Of a DNA stretch of 20,016 nucleotides, positions 1 to 8,137 are shown in pieces (position 1 is the stretch's first letter; every line of letters begins with the position of its first letter). The stretch comes from CAZFNU01 sp964520445 (lineage in GTDB: Bacteria > Patescibacteriota > Minisyncoccia > UBA6257 > JAKLIH01): assembly GCA_964520445.1 (NCBI GenBank), contig CAZFNU010000006.1, positions 1-20,016 on the forward strand, written 5' to 3'. The notes below the pieces were generated by a model. That model was not told the DNA's origin and did no database searches. It saw nothing but the letters and a program-made list of their open reading frames with translations. Position numbers and translations under genes: made by a program.

Positions 1-1
1 A

Positions 2-292
2 ACTAGAACAGGTAGAACTCGTATTATCAGGAAGACTTACATATATGGTAGTAGCTGATCCTAGGTTAAGTAAACCTAAGTTAATAACATTAAGATAGTT
101 AATGGACTTAGTGATGTTATTAAGATCTGATACTCTTTTGTAATCATTAACATTATCTAAGATATTACCTGGTTTGATAGTAAAGATTACTATCCCGGCT
201 AATAAAGCTAAGATAGCTAATACTATCATGAGTTCTACAAGGGTGAAGGAATATTTAGATTTAATTCACATTTTTGAATTTTTATTTCTCAT
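2..292 (-). CDS. Type IV prepilin / pseudopilin-like protein (3' part beyond window)
   Basis: The reading frame runs off the left edge, so only the first 97 residues are visible. It has a short charged leader, then SFTLVELMIVLAILALLAG, the class III prepilin signal: a hydrophobic helix with Glu at +5 of the mature protein. The usual Gly before the PilD cleavage site is Ser here. The start is the ATG at 292. Codon 9 is TGA, read as Trp, which is needed to join this ATG to the signal; with TGA as stop the gene would lack a leader. A Ser/Thr-rich low-complexity stretch follows. Prepilins of this kind are processed at the inner membrane and build type IV pili used for attachment or DNA uptake. 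No SD is visible upstream. The identity of the class is fairly secure from the N-terminus; the exact pilin type is not resolvable. Confidence 0.75.
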
Positions 293-347
293 ATAATTTG
301 AATATATCACAATTTTTTTAAAAATACAAGACATTCTTAGAATAACC

Positions 348-980
348 CTAAAAACATCTATATTTTTTAGTTTCTTTTTTAAAAAAACTTTTTACTTTCT
401 CCCAATCTAATTGTATTAGCATATCTACATCTTGACCATTTTCCGCGTCAATAAAATAGTTTAGACTTTGCAATACATTCATTATGTCAGAACTAGCTCT
501 AGCATATTTCTTTTGGTATAGCTCTAATGTCTCGCCTAATGTTAATAACTTAGCTACGTTAATAATACAATACAAATCAACAAAATCTTTTTTTGTTCCT
601 CTTCCAAGGATCGCATTAATTTTCATGGCCGCTATATCTTTTATACTCGCGACATTCAAACCTTCAAATTTTATTGTTTCAAATAAAAGGGGGTAGGGAT
701 AATGGAATAAACTGAACTTTATCTTACCTAAAAGAGCCAAGATAGTCATTTCGTCTTGTTTTTCTAATTTAAAATCAGGAATATATTTAGTTAGTTTTTG
801 GATTACTTTTTTTTCATCAAATTCTTTAGTAGTAAACCAATCAAGATCATATGAATAGCGATGGCCAATTTGTAAGGCCAAAGCAGTCCCTCCAGCCAGG
901 TAAGCATCTTTTAATACCCCTGTTTTTTCTAGTAAGGTCAAGTATTGTTTTGTGTTTTTTGGTAAAGTTTTTTCAAACAT
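348..980 (-). CDS. AbiEii-family nucleotidyltransferase (probable toxin)
   Basis: A 210-residue protein with the AbiEii/MNT-like nucleotidyltransferase signature: LAGGTALAL at about 28-36, then GHRYSYDLDWF at 39-49. This supplies the GG/S...DxD active site (D45, D47). A C-terminal KxxA...RxxKKDFxDLY segment lies at about 118-137. In characterised relatives these enzymes act as toxins that transfer nucleotides to RNA or protein targets, and are controlled by a cognate antitoxin. The start codon overlaps the 3' end of the small upstream gene by 52 bp once that gene is read through its TGA codon, as expected of a translationally coupled toxin-antitoxin pair. Both Trp codons are TGG, and there is no clear SD. 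Family assignment is strong; toxicity is inferred from family and context. Confidence 0.8.
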   Translation of the reverse strand: MFEKTLPKNTKQYLTLLEKTGVLKDAYLAGGTALALQIGHRYSYDLDWFTTKEFDEKKVIQKLTKYIPDFKLEKQDEMTILALLGKIKFSLFHYPYPLLFETIKFEGLNVASIKDIAAMKINAILGRGTKKDFVDLYCIINVAKLLTLGETLELYQKKYARASSDIMNVLQSLNYFIDAENGQDVDMLIQLDWEKVKSFFKKETKKYRCF

Positions 981-1225
981 GATTTATTTTTAGAAAGATT
1001 TAAAACTATATATCAAAAATTCATTGCCTTTTTAGACATTTCTCTCGTTGTTTTCGCGACCTTAACAACATCTTTTTTGGGATAATGTTTCATCATCCAT
1101 CTAGCGGCTTCAAGCCCACCGTATGCTAATATCCTCGTAATGATATATACACTATTCTTTTTATCATCTAATTTATTAAACTTTACATCCCAGAAATATT
1201 TTTTAAGAAATATTGGTAATTTCAT
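929..1225 (-). CDS. Small partner (probable antitoxin) of the AbiEii-like gene, read through UGA
   Basis: This 98-residue frame begins MKLPIFLKKYFWDVKFNKLD and resembles short proteins (DUF6922-like, from memory) found next to AbiEii nucleotidyltransferases. These typically have an F-W-D-V-x-F...LD start, a YGG/GD..A-R-W middle and an S-K-x-x-x-N-F-W end. A TGA at codon 71 falls exactly on the Trp of that NFW motif. A second TGA is codon 96, and translation ends at TAG (929-931). Without UGA=Trp the protein would be cut at 70 residues and lose its conserved tail. Trp is encoded twice by TGG and twice by TGA. It overlaps the nucleotidyltransferase start by 52 bp. Antitoxin function is an inference from the pairing; the family name should be checked with a profile search. 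Confidence 0.65.
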
Positions 1226-1247
1226 AAATTCTAAAATTAAGTATTTT

Positions 1248-1592
1248 TTATTCCTCTTTAAAAGGAAAACGTATAGTTAAAACTCCTTTAGCATTTAAAA
1301 CAGCTTTAGAATTATCCGTATCTACATTATCAGGTAATACACAAGTACGGGAAAAAGGACCTCAATAACATTCTTTCTTAGTATAGTTCTTTTCATCTAC
1401 ACTTTCTGGTTCCATTCTTTCCCCTTTAATTGTAACCAGATCATTAACAATAGAGATATCCAAATCCTCTTGTTTAACTCCAGCTATAACCGTACGAATA
1501 ACATATTCTGTATCAGTCTGATAAACATCAACTGGTAGTTTCCCCTCTTCTACATATGAAGGTAATTTCTTTGTTTTTTTTGTTGTAGCCAT
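1248..1592 (-). CDS. Hsp20 / alpha-crystallin small heat-shock protein
   Basis: A 114-residue ATP-independent holdase that binds unfolding proteins. The alpha-crystallin domain covers most of the chain: LPVDVYQTDTEYVIRTVIAG (about 19-38), VKQEDLDISI, VTIKGER, then ECY-W-GPFSRTCVLP and a final VLNAKGVLTIRFP (the A/G-x-L-x-I motif), ending KEE. Codon 77 is TGA and sits at the Trp of the E-C-Y-W-G-x-F-S-R motif typical of small heat-shock proteins from candidate-phyla bacteria, so the gene is intact under UGA=Trp and would be truncated otherwise. N- and C-terminal extensions are minimal. No SD precedes the ATG at 1592. It is 22 bp from the TGA-containing partner gene downstream and follows the PrsW-like gene on the same strand, so a shared transcript is likely. 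Confidence 0.88.
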
Positions 1593-1613
1593 GATTCTAA
1601 ATTTAAAATATTT

Positions 1614-2357
1614 TTAATTAATTTTTGGTTTACAAGTAGGTCGTTTTAAACTCTCTACTATATCAAACATTCATAATAATATTGTAGCACAAATAAAGAT
1701 AAAAAGCAAAACAAAAGGTAATAAAATAGCGCCACCAGTATACAAAGAGTAATTAAAGATGGTATGAATAATAATTGCTAATACAAAACCAATACCAATA
1801 ATTCAATGTTTTCCATTAACTAAACTCTTAGCTCAGAAAAAACCAATTAATCCACAACAAATAATATGCAATAGATTAGCCCCTAAGAATCTAGCAATAA
1901 CTATCTGAAAAGGCATTGCTAAAGATACGGAAACCTTTAATTGCCCTAAAACTGCTAAAGCATTTTCTACCATAGAAAAACCAATAGCTGCCGTAATCAT
2001 ATATATCATGGCATCTATTGCTTCATCAAAGCATTTATTGATATTAAATAAGAAATAAATTACTAAGAATTTCATTGTCTCTTCTACGATAGATACGATA
2101 ATAAATCCAGCTAGATTCCTCTGGTTTAAAGCTTCAGCTATAATTGGTAAAGTGATATTTAGTTTATTAGTAAAAATAAATTCAACAGCAATAGTTAAAA
2201 AAGCTGCAAATGCCCCCAAGAATAATGCTCCTAAGATCCAATACAAAGGTTCTGGTTTCTTTTTATCCCGAGCTAAGAAAAATAAAAGTCAGAGTACTAC
2301 AGGTCCTGTAGCAATCATTACTGGAATAAAATATTGATGGAGCAATATGTTAAACAT
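1614..2357 (-). CDS. PrsW-family intramembrane protein (putative protease)
   Basis: A 247-residue polytopic membrane protein. In-frame TGA codons join ATG 2357 to TAA 1614, and four Trp residues are TGA against one TGG. Hydrophobic segments begin at once (NILLHQYFIPVMIATGPVVL), with several more along the chain. The PrsW signature is present: IVEETMKFLVIYF (the EExxK motif), then GFSMVENAL (the EN motif), and a later transmembrane His region. PrsW homologues are related to CAAX-type intramembrane metalloproteases; B. subtilis PrsW cleaves the anti-sigma factor RsiW. No sigma/anti-sigma genes are visible here, so the substrate is unknown. The gene is not frameshifted. It lies 38 bp after the end of valS and 21 bp before hsp20 on the same strand. 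Confidence 0.75.
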
Positions 2358-2395
2358 ATTAATTTCTGTTTAATTTAAGATACTAATATATTACA

Positions 2396-4507
2396 CTAAA
2401 ATCTCTCAATAATCAAGTCCTTATCCTGTTTTACTCCTAATAACCCCCATATGTATTCAGTTACAAAGGGAATAAAAGGATGTAACATCTTTAAGTTATT
2501 TCTTAATATTGTATATAAAGTATACTGAGCTTGTTTTTTCAAAGATTCATCATTTAAATCTTTCTTTAAATCTTCAATAATCTTATCTGCGAATTTAAAT
2601 CAGAAATATTTGTAAACCAAACTAGCTCCTCCTGTAATCTCTAATTTATCAAAGTATTTTTTATATTTTTCCATAATTCCTTTATTCTCTTCAAGATATT
2701 TAATATATTTGGAATCTAATTTAACTTCTTTCCCATCAAAATCAGAGATATTCATCATTACAAACTTGGAAGCATTCCATACTTTATTAACAAAATTCCT
2801 AGCCCCAATAACTTTATCATCAGCAAAAGCAATATCATCTCCTATCTTTGATCCATATAGCAAAGATCATCTTAAAACATCTGCTCCATATTGTTCACAG
2901 ATATCAATTGGATTAATTGCATTCCCTTTAGATTTAGACATCTTCTGGTGTTCTTTATCCCGTATAATCCCATGTAATAAAACCTTCTTAAAAGGAACTG
3001 CATTTGTTTTATACAACCCCATCATAATCATACGTGCTATCCAGAAGAATAAAATATCATACCCAGTCTCCATAACATCAGTAGGATAATAATTTTCAAA
3101 ATCTTTCCCATTACTCATTAAAGTAGCAAATGGTCATTGGCTAGAAGAAAATCAAGTATCAAATACATCACTATCTTGTATTCAACCCTTTTCTTTAGGT
3201 CCTTCCTTACCTATATATATGTCTTCTCCTTTAAACCAAGCAGGAATTGGAATTCCTCAATATATTTGTCTTGATATATTTCAATCTTTTAATTCTTTCA
3301 TCCAATGAAAGAAAACCTTTTCAAATCTTTTAGGAGTGAATTTAACATCCCCATTCTTCACAGCTAACACAGCAAAATCTCTTAATGATTTCCCCTTAGA
3401 AGGAATTTCTTTATTCATAGCTACAAATCACTGAGGAATAACTAATGGTTCAATAGCTGTATTGCATTTATAACAAACAGAAATATTGTGTTTATATGGT
3501 TCTTGCTTGATAAATGTCCCATTTTCTGTCATTATTTTAATACTTTCTTCTCTGGCAACTTTAGGTTTCATCCCCAAAAGTGGTCCTGCATTAGAATTTA
3601 ATTTCCCATCTAAATCAATTATAGATAAAAATCCTAATTTATTCTCTTTCCCAATTTCAAAATCAGTAGCATCATGACTTGGAGTTACTTTTAATGCCCC
3701 TGTTCCAAATTCAATATCTACTAGCTTACTAGTAATAACTGGTATTTCTCTTTTAGTTATTGGTTCAATAACTTTCTTCCCAATTCAGGATTTGAATCTT
3801 AAATCTTTAGGATTAACCGCTATAGCTAAATCCCCTGGAATTGTTTCAGGACGAGTACTAGCTACAGTTAAAAATTCATCACTATCAACTGATTTGTATT
3901 TGATATAATATAGGTAACTATCTTCTTCTACATATTTAGTTTCTAAATCTGATAAAGCAGTTCTATGTTTAGGACAATAATTAACAATTCTATTTCCCCT
4001 ATAAATTAACCCATCTTTATACATTTTTTCAAATGTATCATAAACAATATCAATGACTTTAGCATCTAAAGTAAATCTCTCTCTACTTCAATCACATGAT
4101 CCTCCTAATCTCTTAATTTGGGAAGTCATATTAGATTTATTGTTTTGAGTGAAATCTCATACTTCTTTATAAAACTCATCTCTTTCCATATTAAAACGAG
4201 ATCTACCTTCTTTTTCTAATTTTTTTTCATATACCACCTGTGTTTCAAACCCAGCATGATCAGCCCCAGGTAATCATAATACTTTCTTTCCTAGCATTCT
4301 TTGATACCTAATAATAGCATCTTCAATACTCATAACCAAAGCATGCCCTAAATGTAAATTCCCATTAGCATTATTAGGAGGCATTATCATACAAAAAGAA
4401 CCAGAGGTATCAGTTAAATTATCTGGATTAAAATATCCATCTTTTTCTCATTTCTTATATATCTTTTCTTCAACTTCTTTATGTTGGTAGGCTTTAGGTA
4501 GATCCAT
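2396..4507 (-). CDS. valS: Valyl-tRNA synthetase
   Basis: Charges tRNA-Val with valine (class Ia synthetase, cytoplasmic, with a CP1 editing domain). Under UGA=Trp the frame is continuous for 703 residues; with the standard code it breaks into many pieces. Visible landmarks are PPNNANGNLHLGH (HIGH signature, about 43-55), VLWLPGADHAG, GGSCDWSRERFTLD, the editing-domain ASTRPETIPGDLAIAVNP, DWNISRQIYWGIPIPAW, DTWFSSSQWPF, and KMSKS at 523-527. By my count 13 Trp are TGA and 5 TGG, and many TGA fall on invariant Trp positions. The protein is short for the family (often 850-950 residues): it ends soon after the anticodon-binding helices and lacks the C-terminal coiled-coil arm. No SD is seen at the ATG. 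It is transcribed from the promoter at 4535-4563. Confidence 0.95.
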
Positions 4508-4534
4508 ATTTTCAATTGATTTTTATATACCTTT

Positions 4535-4563
4535 AATATATCACAAAAACCTAAAAAAGTAAA
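4535..4563 (-). promoter_or_regulatory. Sigma70-type promoter of valS
   Basis: On the minus strand: -35 TTTACT (4563-4558), 17-bp spacer, extended -10 TGATATATT (hexamer 4540-4535). The ATG of valS is about 28 bp downstream of the -10. The -35 lies in the T-rich tail of the preceding terminator. Two near-copies of this arrangement occur at 5493-5521 and 6391-6419. Confidence 0.7.
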
Positions 4564-4569
4564 TAAAAA

Positions 4570-4615
4570 TACCCCGATAATTTTTATACTAAAAAGTATA
4601 AAGATTGTCGGGGTA
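4570..4615 (-). terminator. Intrinsic terminator after the 4644-5327 gene
   Basis: Inverted repeat TACCCCGA...TCGGGGTA with an inner TATAC/GTATA pair. On the minus strand it is followed by TTTTTATTTACTTTTTT. The T-run continues into the -35 of the valS promoter. Confidence 0.8.
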
Positions 4616-4643
4616 AAACAATGAGTTATTCTTTAACCCAGGT

Positions 4644-5327
4644 TTATATCCTTTTTACAAATATAGCCTCGCCAAAAATAGAAGGTATTATATCACCACC
4701 TTTAGGATATAGTTCATTTGATTTGTGGTAGCTTATTTCAGTGTTATAACCATAATGATTATCATCATAGTAATAAGCTAAGGTAATAAAAGCTGGAACT
4801 TTCATATTACCGCTAACACCTATAGGGATTATAATCTCTGGATATCCTATAAGTATTTCGTTAAATTTTTGATCATTATATGCTGTTCTTATATCTAATA
4901 TGTCTTTCATACGGGGAGTCTCAAGACCCTTTGTGTTAGCTAATAGTAGTAGATCGTTCATACCTGGAACTTCATTAAACCAAACTTCAAAGTTAATTTT
5001 GTAGATAAGTATTGCTGTATATGGTTGTATTTCCGGTTCCTTTATTTGGTTCATATAGTCTCGTATTTCTGATCTAATATAATAACCTTTTCTACATAAC
5101 GCCCCTAAAGCTTCTTCTTTATTCTTACTCGCCTTAATTTTTTTCCATGGCCTTAGAGTTGTTTGTATAATAGTTCTAGCAACTTCACGGGCGCTTTGGT
5201 CAGAAGATATTAGTGCTATAATATTTTCCTCACCACCACCTAAAGAAATTAGAGGGGTTTTTAGAGCTTGGATTACACTTAAAGCTTGTCCAGCTCCTGT
5301 TTCCATAGACCATTTTTCCTTTGACAT
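4644..5327 (-). CDS. Hypothetical accessory protein, paralogue-like to the 5808-6323 product
   Basis: I do not recognise this 227-residue protein. The start is placed at ATG 5327 (MSKEKWSMETGAGQ) because AGGAAGGA lies 7 bp upstream. A longer in-frame extension to 5399 has no SD and runs through the leader. The chain looks soluble, with no signal peptide or membrane helix. A segment of about 40 residues (LANTKGLETPRMKDILDIR, then Y-x-x-Q, ending EIIIPIG) resembles the segment beginning IADLLGLNHLKLDELVNLR and ending EEIPIVIG in the product of 5808-6323. That suggests two diverged members of one family in adjacent units with duplicated promoters. All three Trp codons are TGG and the stop is TAA. 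It has its own promoter, a ~130-nt structured leader, and its own terminator. Confidence 0.75.
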   Translation of the reverse strand: MSKEKWSMETGAGQALSVIQALKTPLISLGGGEENIIALISSDQSAREVARTIIQTTLRPWKKIKASKNKEEALGALCRKGYYIRSEIRDYMNQIKEPEIQPYTAILIYKINFEVWFNEVPGMNDLLLLANTKGLETPRMKDILDIRTAYNDQKFNEILIGYPEIIIPIGVSGNMKVPAFITLAYYYDDNHYGYNTEISYHKSNELYPKGGDIIPSIFGEAIFVKRI

Positions 5328-5409
5328 AAAAAATTCCTTCCTGTTCTTCTTCCTCTCGGAGTCCAAACATTTTAATAGAGTCGCAGCCCACCATATCATA
5401 AATATATGA

Positions 5410-5461
5410 TTTCTTGCGCCACTTTAATAAGGACCATTCCTGATCAAAGTGGCGTAAGAAA
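5410..5461 (-). promoter_or_regulatory. Long leader hairpin upstream of the 4644-5327 gene
   Basis: On the minus strand, arms TTTCTTACGCCACTTT and AAAGTGGCGCAAGAAA pair over 15 of 16 positions around a 20-nt loop. It lies between the promoter (5493-5521) and the SD of the gene. There is no T-run after it, so it is a leader structure rather than a terminator; it could affect translation, stability or protein binding. Confidence 0.6.
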
Positions 5462-5492
5462 TACACGTTTTTAATGTTCTCTAATTACATCT

Positions 5493-5521
5493 ATTATATC
5501 ATAAAAAGATAAAAAAGTAAA
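5493..5521 (-). promoter_or_regulatory. Sigma70-type promoter of the 4644-5327 unit
   Basis: Minus strand: TTTACT (5521-5516), 17-bp spacer, extended -10 TGATATAAT (hexamer 5498-5493, consensus). Downstream AATTAGAGAACATT (5486-5473) is repeated exactly after the promoter at 6391-6419. Confidence 0.8.
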
Positions 5522-5531
5522 TAAAAAAATT

Positions 5532-5577
5532 CCCCGAGAATATTCATGCTAAATTATTAGTATAAATATCCTCGGGG
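5532..5577 (-). terminator. Intrinsic terminator after the 5591-5791 gene
   Basis: CCCCGAG...CTCGGGG hairpin with an inner A/T-rich stem. On the minus strand it is followed by AATTTTTTTATTTACTTTTTT. It is the second of three related hairpin-plus-promoter junctions. Confidence 0.8.
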
Positions 5578-5590
5578 AGGAATGGTTGAC

Positions 5591-5791
5591 TTACGCAACC
5601 TTAACTTTAATACGATGGTTATCAATTAATGGTATACCGTGATCTTTTTTAAACTGTTCTAGTTCTAATCTCTGTTTTTCTTTTAAGAGTTCTAATTCAA
5701 CTTCAGGGTGGAGAGTTAATTGAAAATTTTCAAGTACCTTATTCCAACGTTTAGTTATTTCTTCGTTTCTCTTTTTCTTTCTTTTATTCAT
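5591..5791 (-). CDS. Small basic, coiled-coil-like hypothetical protein
   Basis: A 66-residue, highly charged protein with a Lys/Arg-rich N-terminus (MNKRKKKRNEEITKRWNK). A probable amphipathic helix follows (about 15-48) with Leu/Glu spacing, then a short basic tail. There is no membrane segment. An SD (AAGGGGG) stands about 8 bp before the ATG at 5791. It begins 16 bp after the stop of the 5808-6323 gene, so the two form an operon ended by the hairpin at 5532-5577. The one Trp is TGG and the stop is TAA. The basic N-terminus could bind nucleic acid or a partner protein, but nothing identifies a function. Confidence 0.65.
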   Translation of the reverse strand: MNKRKKKRNEEITKRWNKVLENFQLTLHPEVELELLKEKQRLELEQFKKDHGIPLIDNHRIKVKVA

Positions 5792-5807
5792 TAATTAGCC
5801 CCCTTCT

Positions 5808-6323
5808 TTATAATTTAAAAAACGCCGTGTCGATAGATTTTATATCAGTATCACGTAAGTAATCTATTGCCCTATGATATCCGGATTTAGTTACGAATTT
5901 ACCAGCCTCAAAATTTGACGGCTGAATCTCATGTGTCATCCCGTGTGTTAAGGTAAGATACTCTCCAATAACAATAGGTATCTCTTCGTGTCCAAATAAT
6001 GCAATCTCGTCTTTAGGTTGATGTGTATATTTGCATCGAAGATTTACTAATTCGTCTAGTTTTAAATGGTTTAGACCTAGTAGATCGGCAATAGTAAATA
6101 TATCAAGTACACTTCTTGGTCTAATCTCGTCTGTGAAATCTAATTTGACAATGGTTATTTTTCTAAGACTAATTGGAACAAACCAGTTTCTGTTGTCTTC
6201 CATATATTTCAATATTTTCGAATCAATCACCATCTTCTTTTTATCATCATTGAAATAAGCAAACTCCATTTCTTCTATACAAGCTCTAGTTATTTTAATA
6301 GTTCCCCATATCTTTGTCTTCAA
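5808..6323 (-). CDS. Hypothetical accessory protein with TTG start
   Basis: Unrecognised soluble protein of 171 residues (MKTKIWGTIKITRACIEEM...). I chose TTG 6323 because AAAGAGGTG (6336-6328) is correctly placed before it. An in-frame GTG at 6362 would add 13 residues but has no SD and sits at the repeated leader sequence. No signal peptide or transmembrane helix is seen. The middle segment (IADLLGLNHLKLDELVNLR...EEIPIVIG) resembles part of the 4644-5327 product. Both Trp codons are TGG; the stop is TAA. It is the first gene of a two-gene unit with 5591-5791, driven by the promoter at 6391-6419. Function unknown. Confidence 0.7.
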   Translation of the reverse strand: MKTKIWGTIKITRACIEEMEFAYFNDDKKKMVIDSKILKYMEDNRNWFVPISLRKITIVKLDFTDEIRPRSVLDIFTIADLLGLNHLKLDELVNLRCKYTHQPKDEIALFGHEEIPIVIGEYLTLTHGMTHEIQPSNFEAGKFVTKSGYHRAIDYLRDTDIKSIDTAFFKL

Positions 6324-6390
6324 ACTACACCTCTTTCTGCCTATATTAGGCTTTAATTTCACGATTTTTTAATGTTCTCTAATTAAGACC

Positions 6391-6419
6391 AGTATATCAC
6401 AAAAACCTAAAAAAGTAAA
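6391..6419 (-). promoter_or_regulatory. Sigma70-type promoter of the 5808-6323 / 5591-5791 unit
   Basis: Minus strand: TTTACT (6419-6414), 17-bp spacer, extended -10 TGATATACT (hexamer 6396-6391). It is followed by AATTAGAGAACATT (6384-6371), identical to the sequence after the promoter at 5493-5521. Confidence 0.75.
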
Positions 6420-6429
6420 TAAAAAAATT

Positions 6430-6474
6430 CCCCAGAGATATCTATACCAATCGTAGGTATAAATATCACTGGGG
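6430..6474 (-). terminator. Intrinsic terminator ending the 6.5-6.75 kb transcript
   Basis: CCCCAG...CTGGGG with inner GATAT/ATATC and TATACC/GGTATA pairs. On the minus strand it is followed by AATTTTTTTATTTACTTTTTT. It is the third copy of the terminator-promoter junction. Confidence 0.8.
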
Positions 6475-6748
6475 TAAATATCAGATCTTCTACTGATATC
6501 AAGATATACGTTTTTTCTTTATACAGTTCGTATATGCTAGAAAGCTATATTTTGTATGAAATTAGCTATATCTGTGTTGATGAAGTTTTTTATACAATAT
6601 GTTTTTAAATTACATGTCCTAGTGTTCATATAGACTAGGGGCTATAGGTGGCTTATCTTAGCTGCAGGCATAAGATATCCAGAGAACCCACTTTAGTTTT
6701 CTCCGGGAAACCGTTTCATCCCTTCTTCGTATAGGACCTATATAAGAT
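6475..6748 (-). ncRNA. Candidate structured non-coding RNA of unknown family
   Basis: Between thiI and the terminator at 6430-6474 there is no convincing ORF, but there is a promoter at the end of thiI and dense pairing. On the minus strand TATAGGT near the 5' end can pair with ACCTATA about 95 nt later. Inside are an 8-bp stem CCGGAGAA/TTCTCTGG and a perfect TATCTTA/TAAGATA stem. A CCTAGT/ACTAGG hairpin follows. GC content is higher than in the surroundings. The length (about 300 nt with terminator) would suit a housekeeping RNA, but I see no tmRNA, RNase P, SRP or 6S signature I can defend. Promoter, structure and terminator support an RNA gene; its identity is open. Confidence 0.5.
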
Positions 6749-6754
6749 AGAATC

Positions 6755-6783
6755 AAATTATCATATAATTTCTTTTTTGTCAA
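6755..6783 (-). promoter_or_regulatory. Promoter of the candidate RNA, overlapping the thiI 3' end
   Basis: Minus strand: consensus TTGACA (6783-6778), 17-bp spacer, TAATTT (6760-6755) with an upstream TG at the extended -10 position. It lies across the last codons of thiI, so the RNA could be made independently of thiI. Confidence 0.5.
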
Positions 6784-7909
6784 GTGCTTCTTCTTCTTTC
6801 TCATATATCTTAATGTTCTCTTCAATTTCTTTAATTTTTTCTAACTCTGCCTGTGTAGTTGGATGTTTGGGAGTAAATAATGTACAAGTATCTTCCTGAG
6901 GTAAAATAGAAGTTTCATATGTCCCTATATCCCTAGCAATCTTAACAATATCATTTTTATCAAAAGAAATTAAAGGACGTAGAATTGGTAATTTACTAGC
7001 TTCTGATATAGTATACATATTATCTAATGTCTGAGAAGATACTTGTCCTAATGCTTCCCCACTAGCTAATATTTTTAAATTTTCTTTTTCAGCAATTTGA
7101 TTAGCTAATCTTAACATTGATCTTCTATATAGCACAATCCTATACTTAGGTTCTGACAAAGCTTTAATATGATTTTGAATTTCTGAAAAAGGTAGTAATA
7201 TCAATTTAATATTACTTTGATAATTTTTTAATAATTTTAATAAATCTTTTACTTTATCAATACTTTTTTTAGAAACTAAAGGAAAAGAATGAAAATGTAA
7301 AAAAACATTTTGACATCCCCTCTTGTTCATTAAAAAACTAGCTACTGGAGAATCAATTCCCCCAGAAATTAACATTAAGATTTTTCCACTACTCCCCATA
7401 GGCAACCCTCCTAATCCTTTTTCAATTGATGTATAAATTAGAGTTTCTTTATCTTTAACTTCTACATATATTTCTTTCTCTGGATTTTTTAAATTAACTT
7501 TCCCATCAAATAAATTTCCCAAAGTAACCCCAATATCATTTGAACTGTATTCTTTCTTAGAATTCTTAGAAGCCCTAATAGCGAATGTATCTTCTTTCTT
7601 AATATATTCTTTAAATTGATTTTTAACAAATAATTCAATTTCTTTTAAATCAGTTGTATTTAGTTTATAAATTAAAGAAAAAGAATGAACCCCAAAAGTA
7701 TTCTTTAAAATATTTTCAACTATCTTAGATTCCCCTTCTTTTGCTTTAATATATAATCTATCGCGAAAAGATACTACTTTTGCTTCAATTTTATTTATCT
7801 TAATTTTTCCTTCTAAATCATATTTTAATTTAGAAATGAAGTATTTTAAAACCGGTCTTGATTTTAAAAACATCTCTCCATATCTAACTAAATATATCTG
7901 TTCTGTCAT
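6758..7909 (-). CDS. thiI: tRNA 4-thiouridine synthetase ThiI
   Basis: Transfers persulfide sulfur to U8 of tRNAs (s4U), using ATP to adenylate the uridine. Order of parts: N-terminal ferredoxin-like segment (about 1-60), THUMP domain (about 60-165), PP-loop ATP pyrophosphatase starting with LISGGIDSPVASF (about 180-193), and the PQEDTCTLFTPKHP segment carrying the catalytic-type Cys. There is no rhodanese domain, so the protein is of the short ThiI type and would need an external sulfur donor. A thiazole-synthesis role is unlikely without thi genes nearby. The last codons are TGA then TAA: under UGA=Trp the protein ends with one extra Trp (383 residues). No SD; the start at 7909 follows a leader motif shared with nusA. 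Confidence 0.92.
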
Positions 7910-7938
7910 AATATTAGCTTACCTATATATATGTAGCC
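7910..7938 (-). promoter_or_regulatory. Leader motif upstream of thiI, shared with nusA
   Basis: Minus strand GGCTACATATATATAGGTAA followed by GCTAATA, directly before the ATG; it can fold as a small hairpin (GCTTACC-like arms). Almost the same sequence precedes nusA at 18645-18670. A possible extended -10 (TGGTAATCT, hexamer 7945-7940) lies just upstream. With no SD present, the motif may matter for translation initiation. Confidence 0.35.
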
Positions 7939-8035
7939 AAGATTACCATATTTTTAACCTAAAATCTACCTTCACTTTTTGTCACGCGCTAAATATCCAT
8001 ATTTTTAAAATATTCAATTACTTAGTATTTATCTA

Positions 8036-8070
8036 CTGCTAAACATGTTTAGCAGTAATGTGCGACATTA
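8036..8070. repeat. Divergent half-site palindrome related to the 12.3-12.6 kb array
   Basis: CTGCTAAACATGTTTAGCAG (8036-8055) is a perfect 20-bp palindrome. It is made of the same TGTTTAGC half-sites as the array at 12279-12614, but pointing outwards. The 33 bp from 8038 match 12641-12673 at 27 positions, so this is a dispersed repeat, not chance. It lies between two minus-strand genes. Confidence 0.65.
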
Positions 8071-8088
8071 GAATTATTAAATTAAAGA

Positions 8089-8110
8089 GGGAGTCGAATT
8101 TTCGACTCCC
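8089..8110 (-). terminator. Intrinsic terminator after the 8138-9157 gene
   Basis: Perfect 10-bp stem GGGAGTCGAA/TTCGACTCCC with a 2-nt loop. On the minus strand it is followed by TCTTTAATTTAATAATT. Confidence 0.75.
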
Positions 8111-8137
8111 CATTCCCATTTTAAAGGGTTGAGTTCC

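Noticed and set aside
5328..5399. Longer N-terminus of the 4644 gene (MIWWAATLLK...)
   Set aside because: No SD, overlaps the structured leader; the ATG at 5327 has a proper SD.
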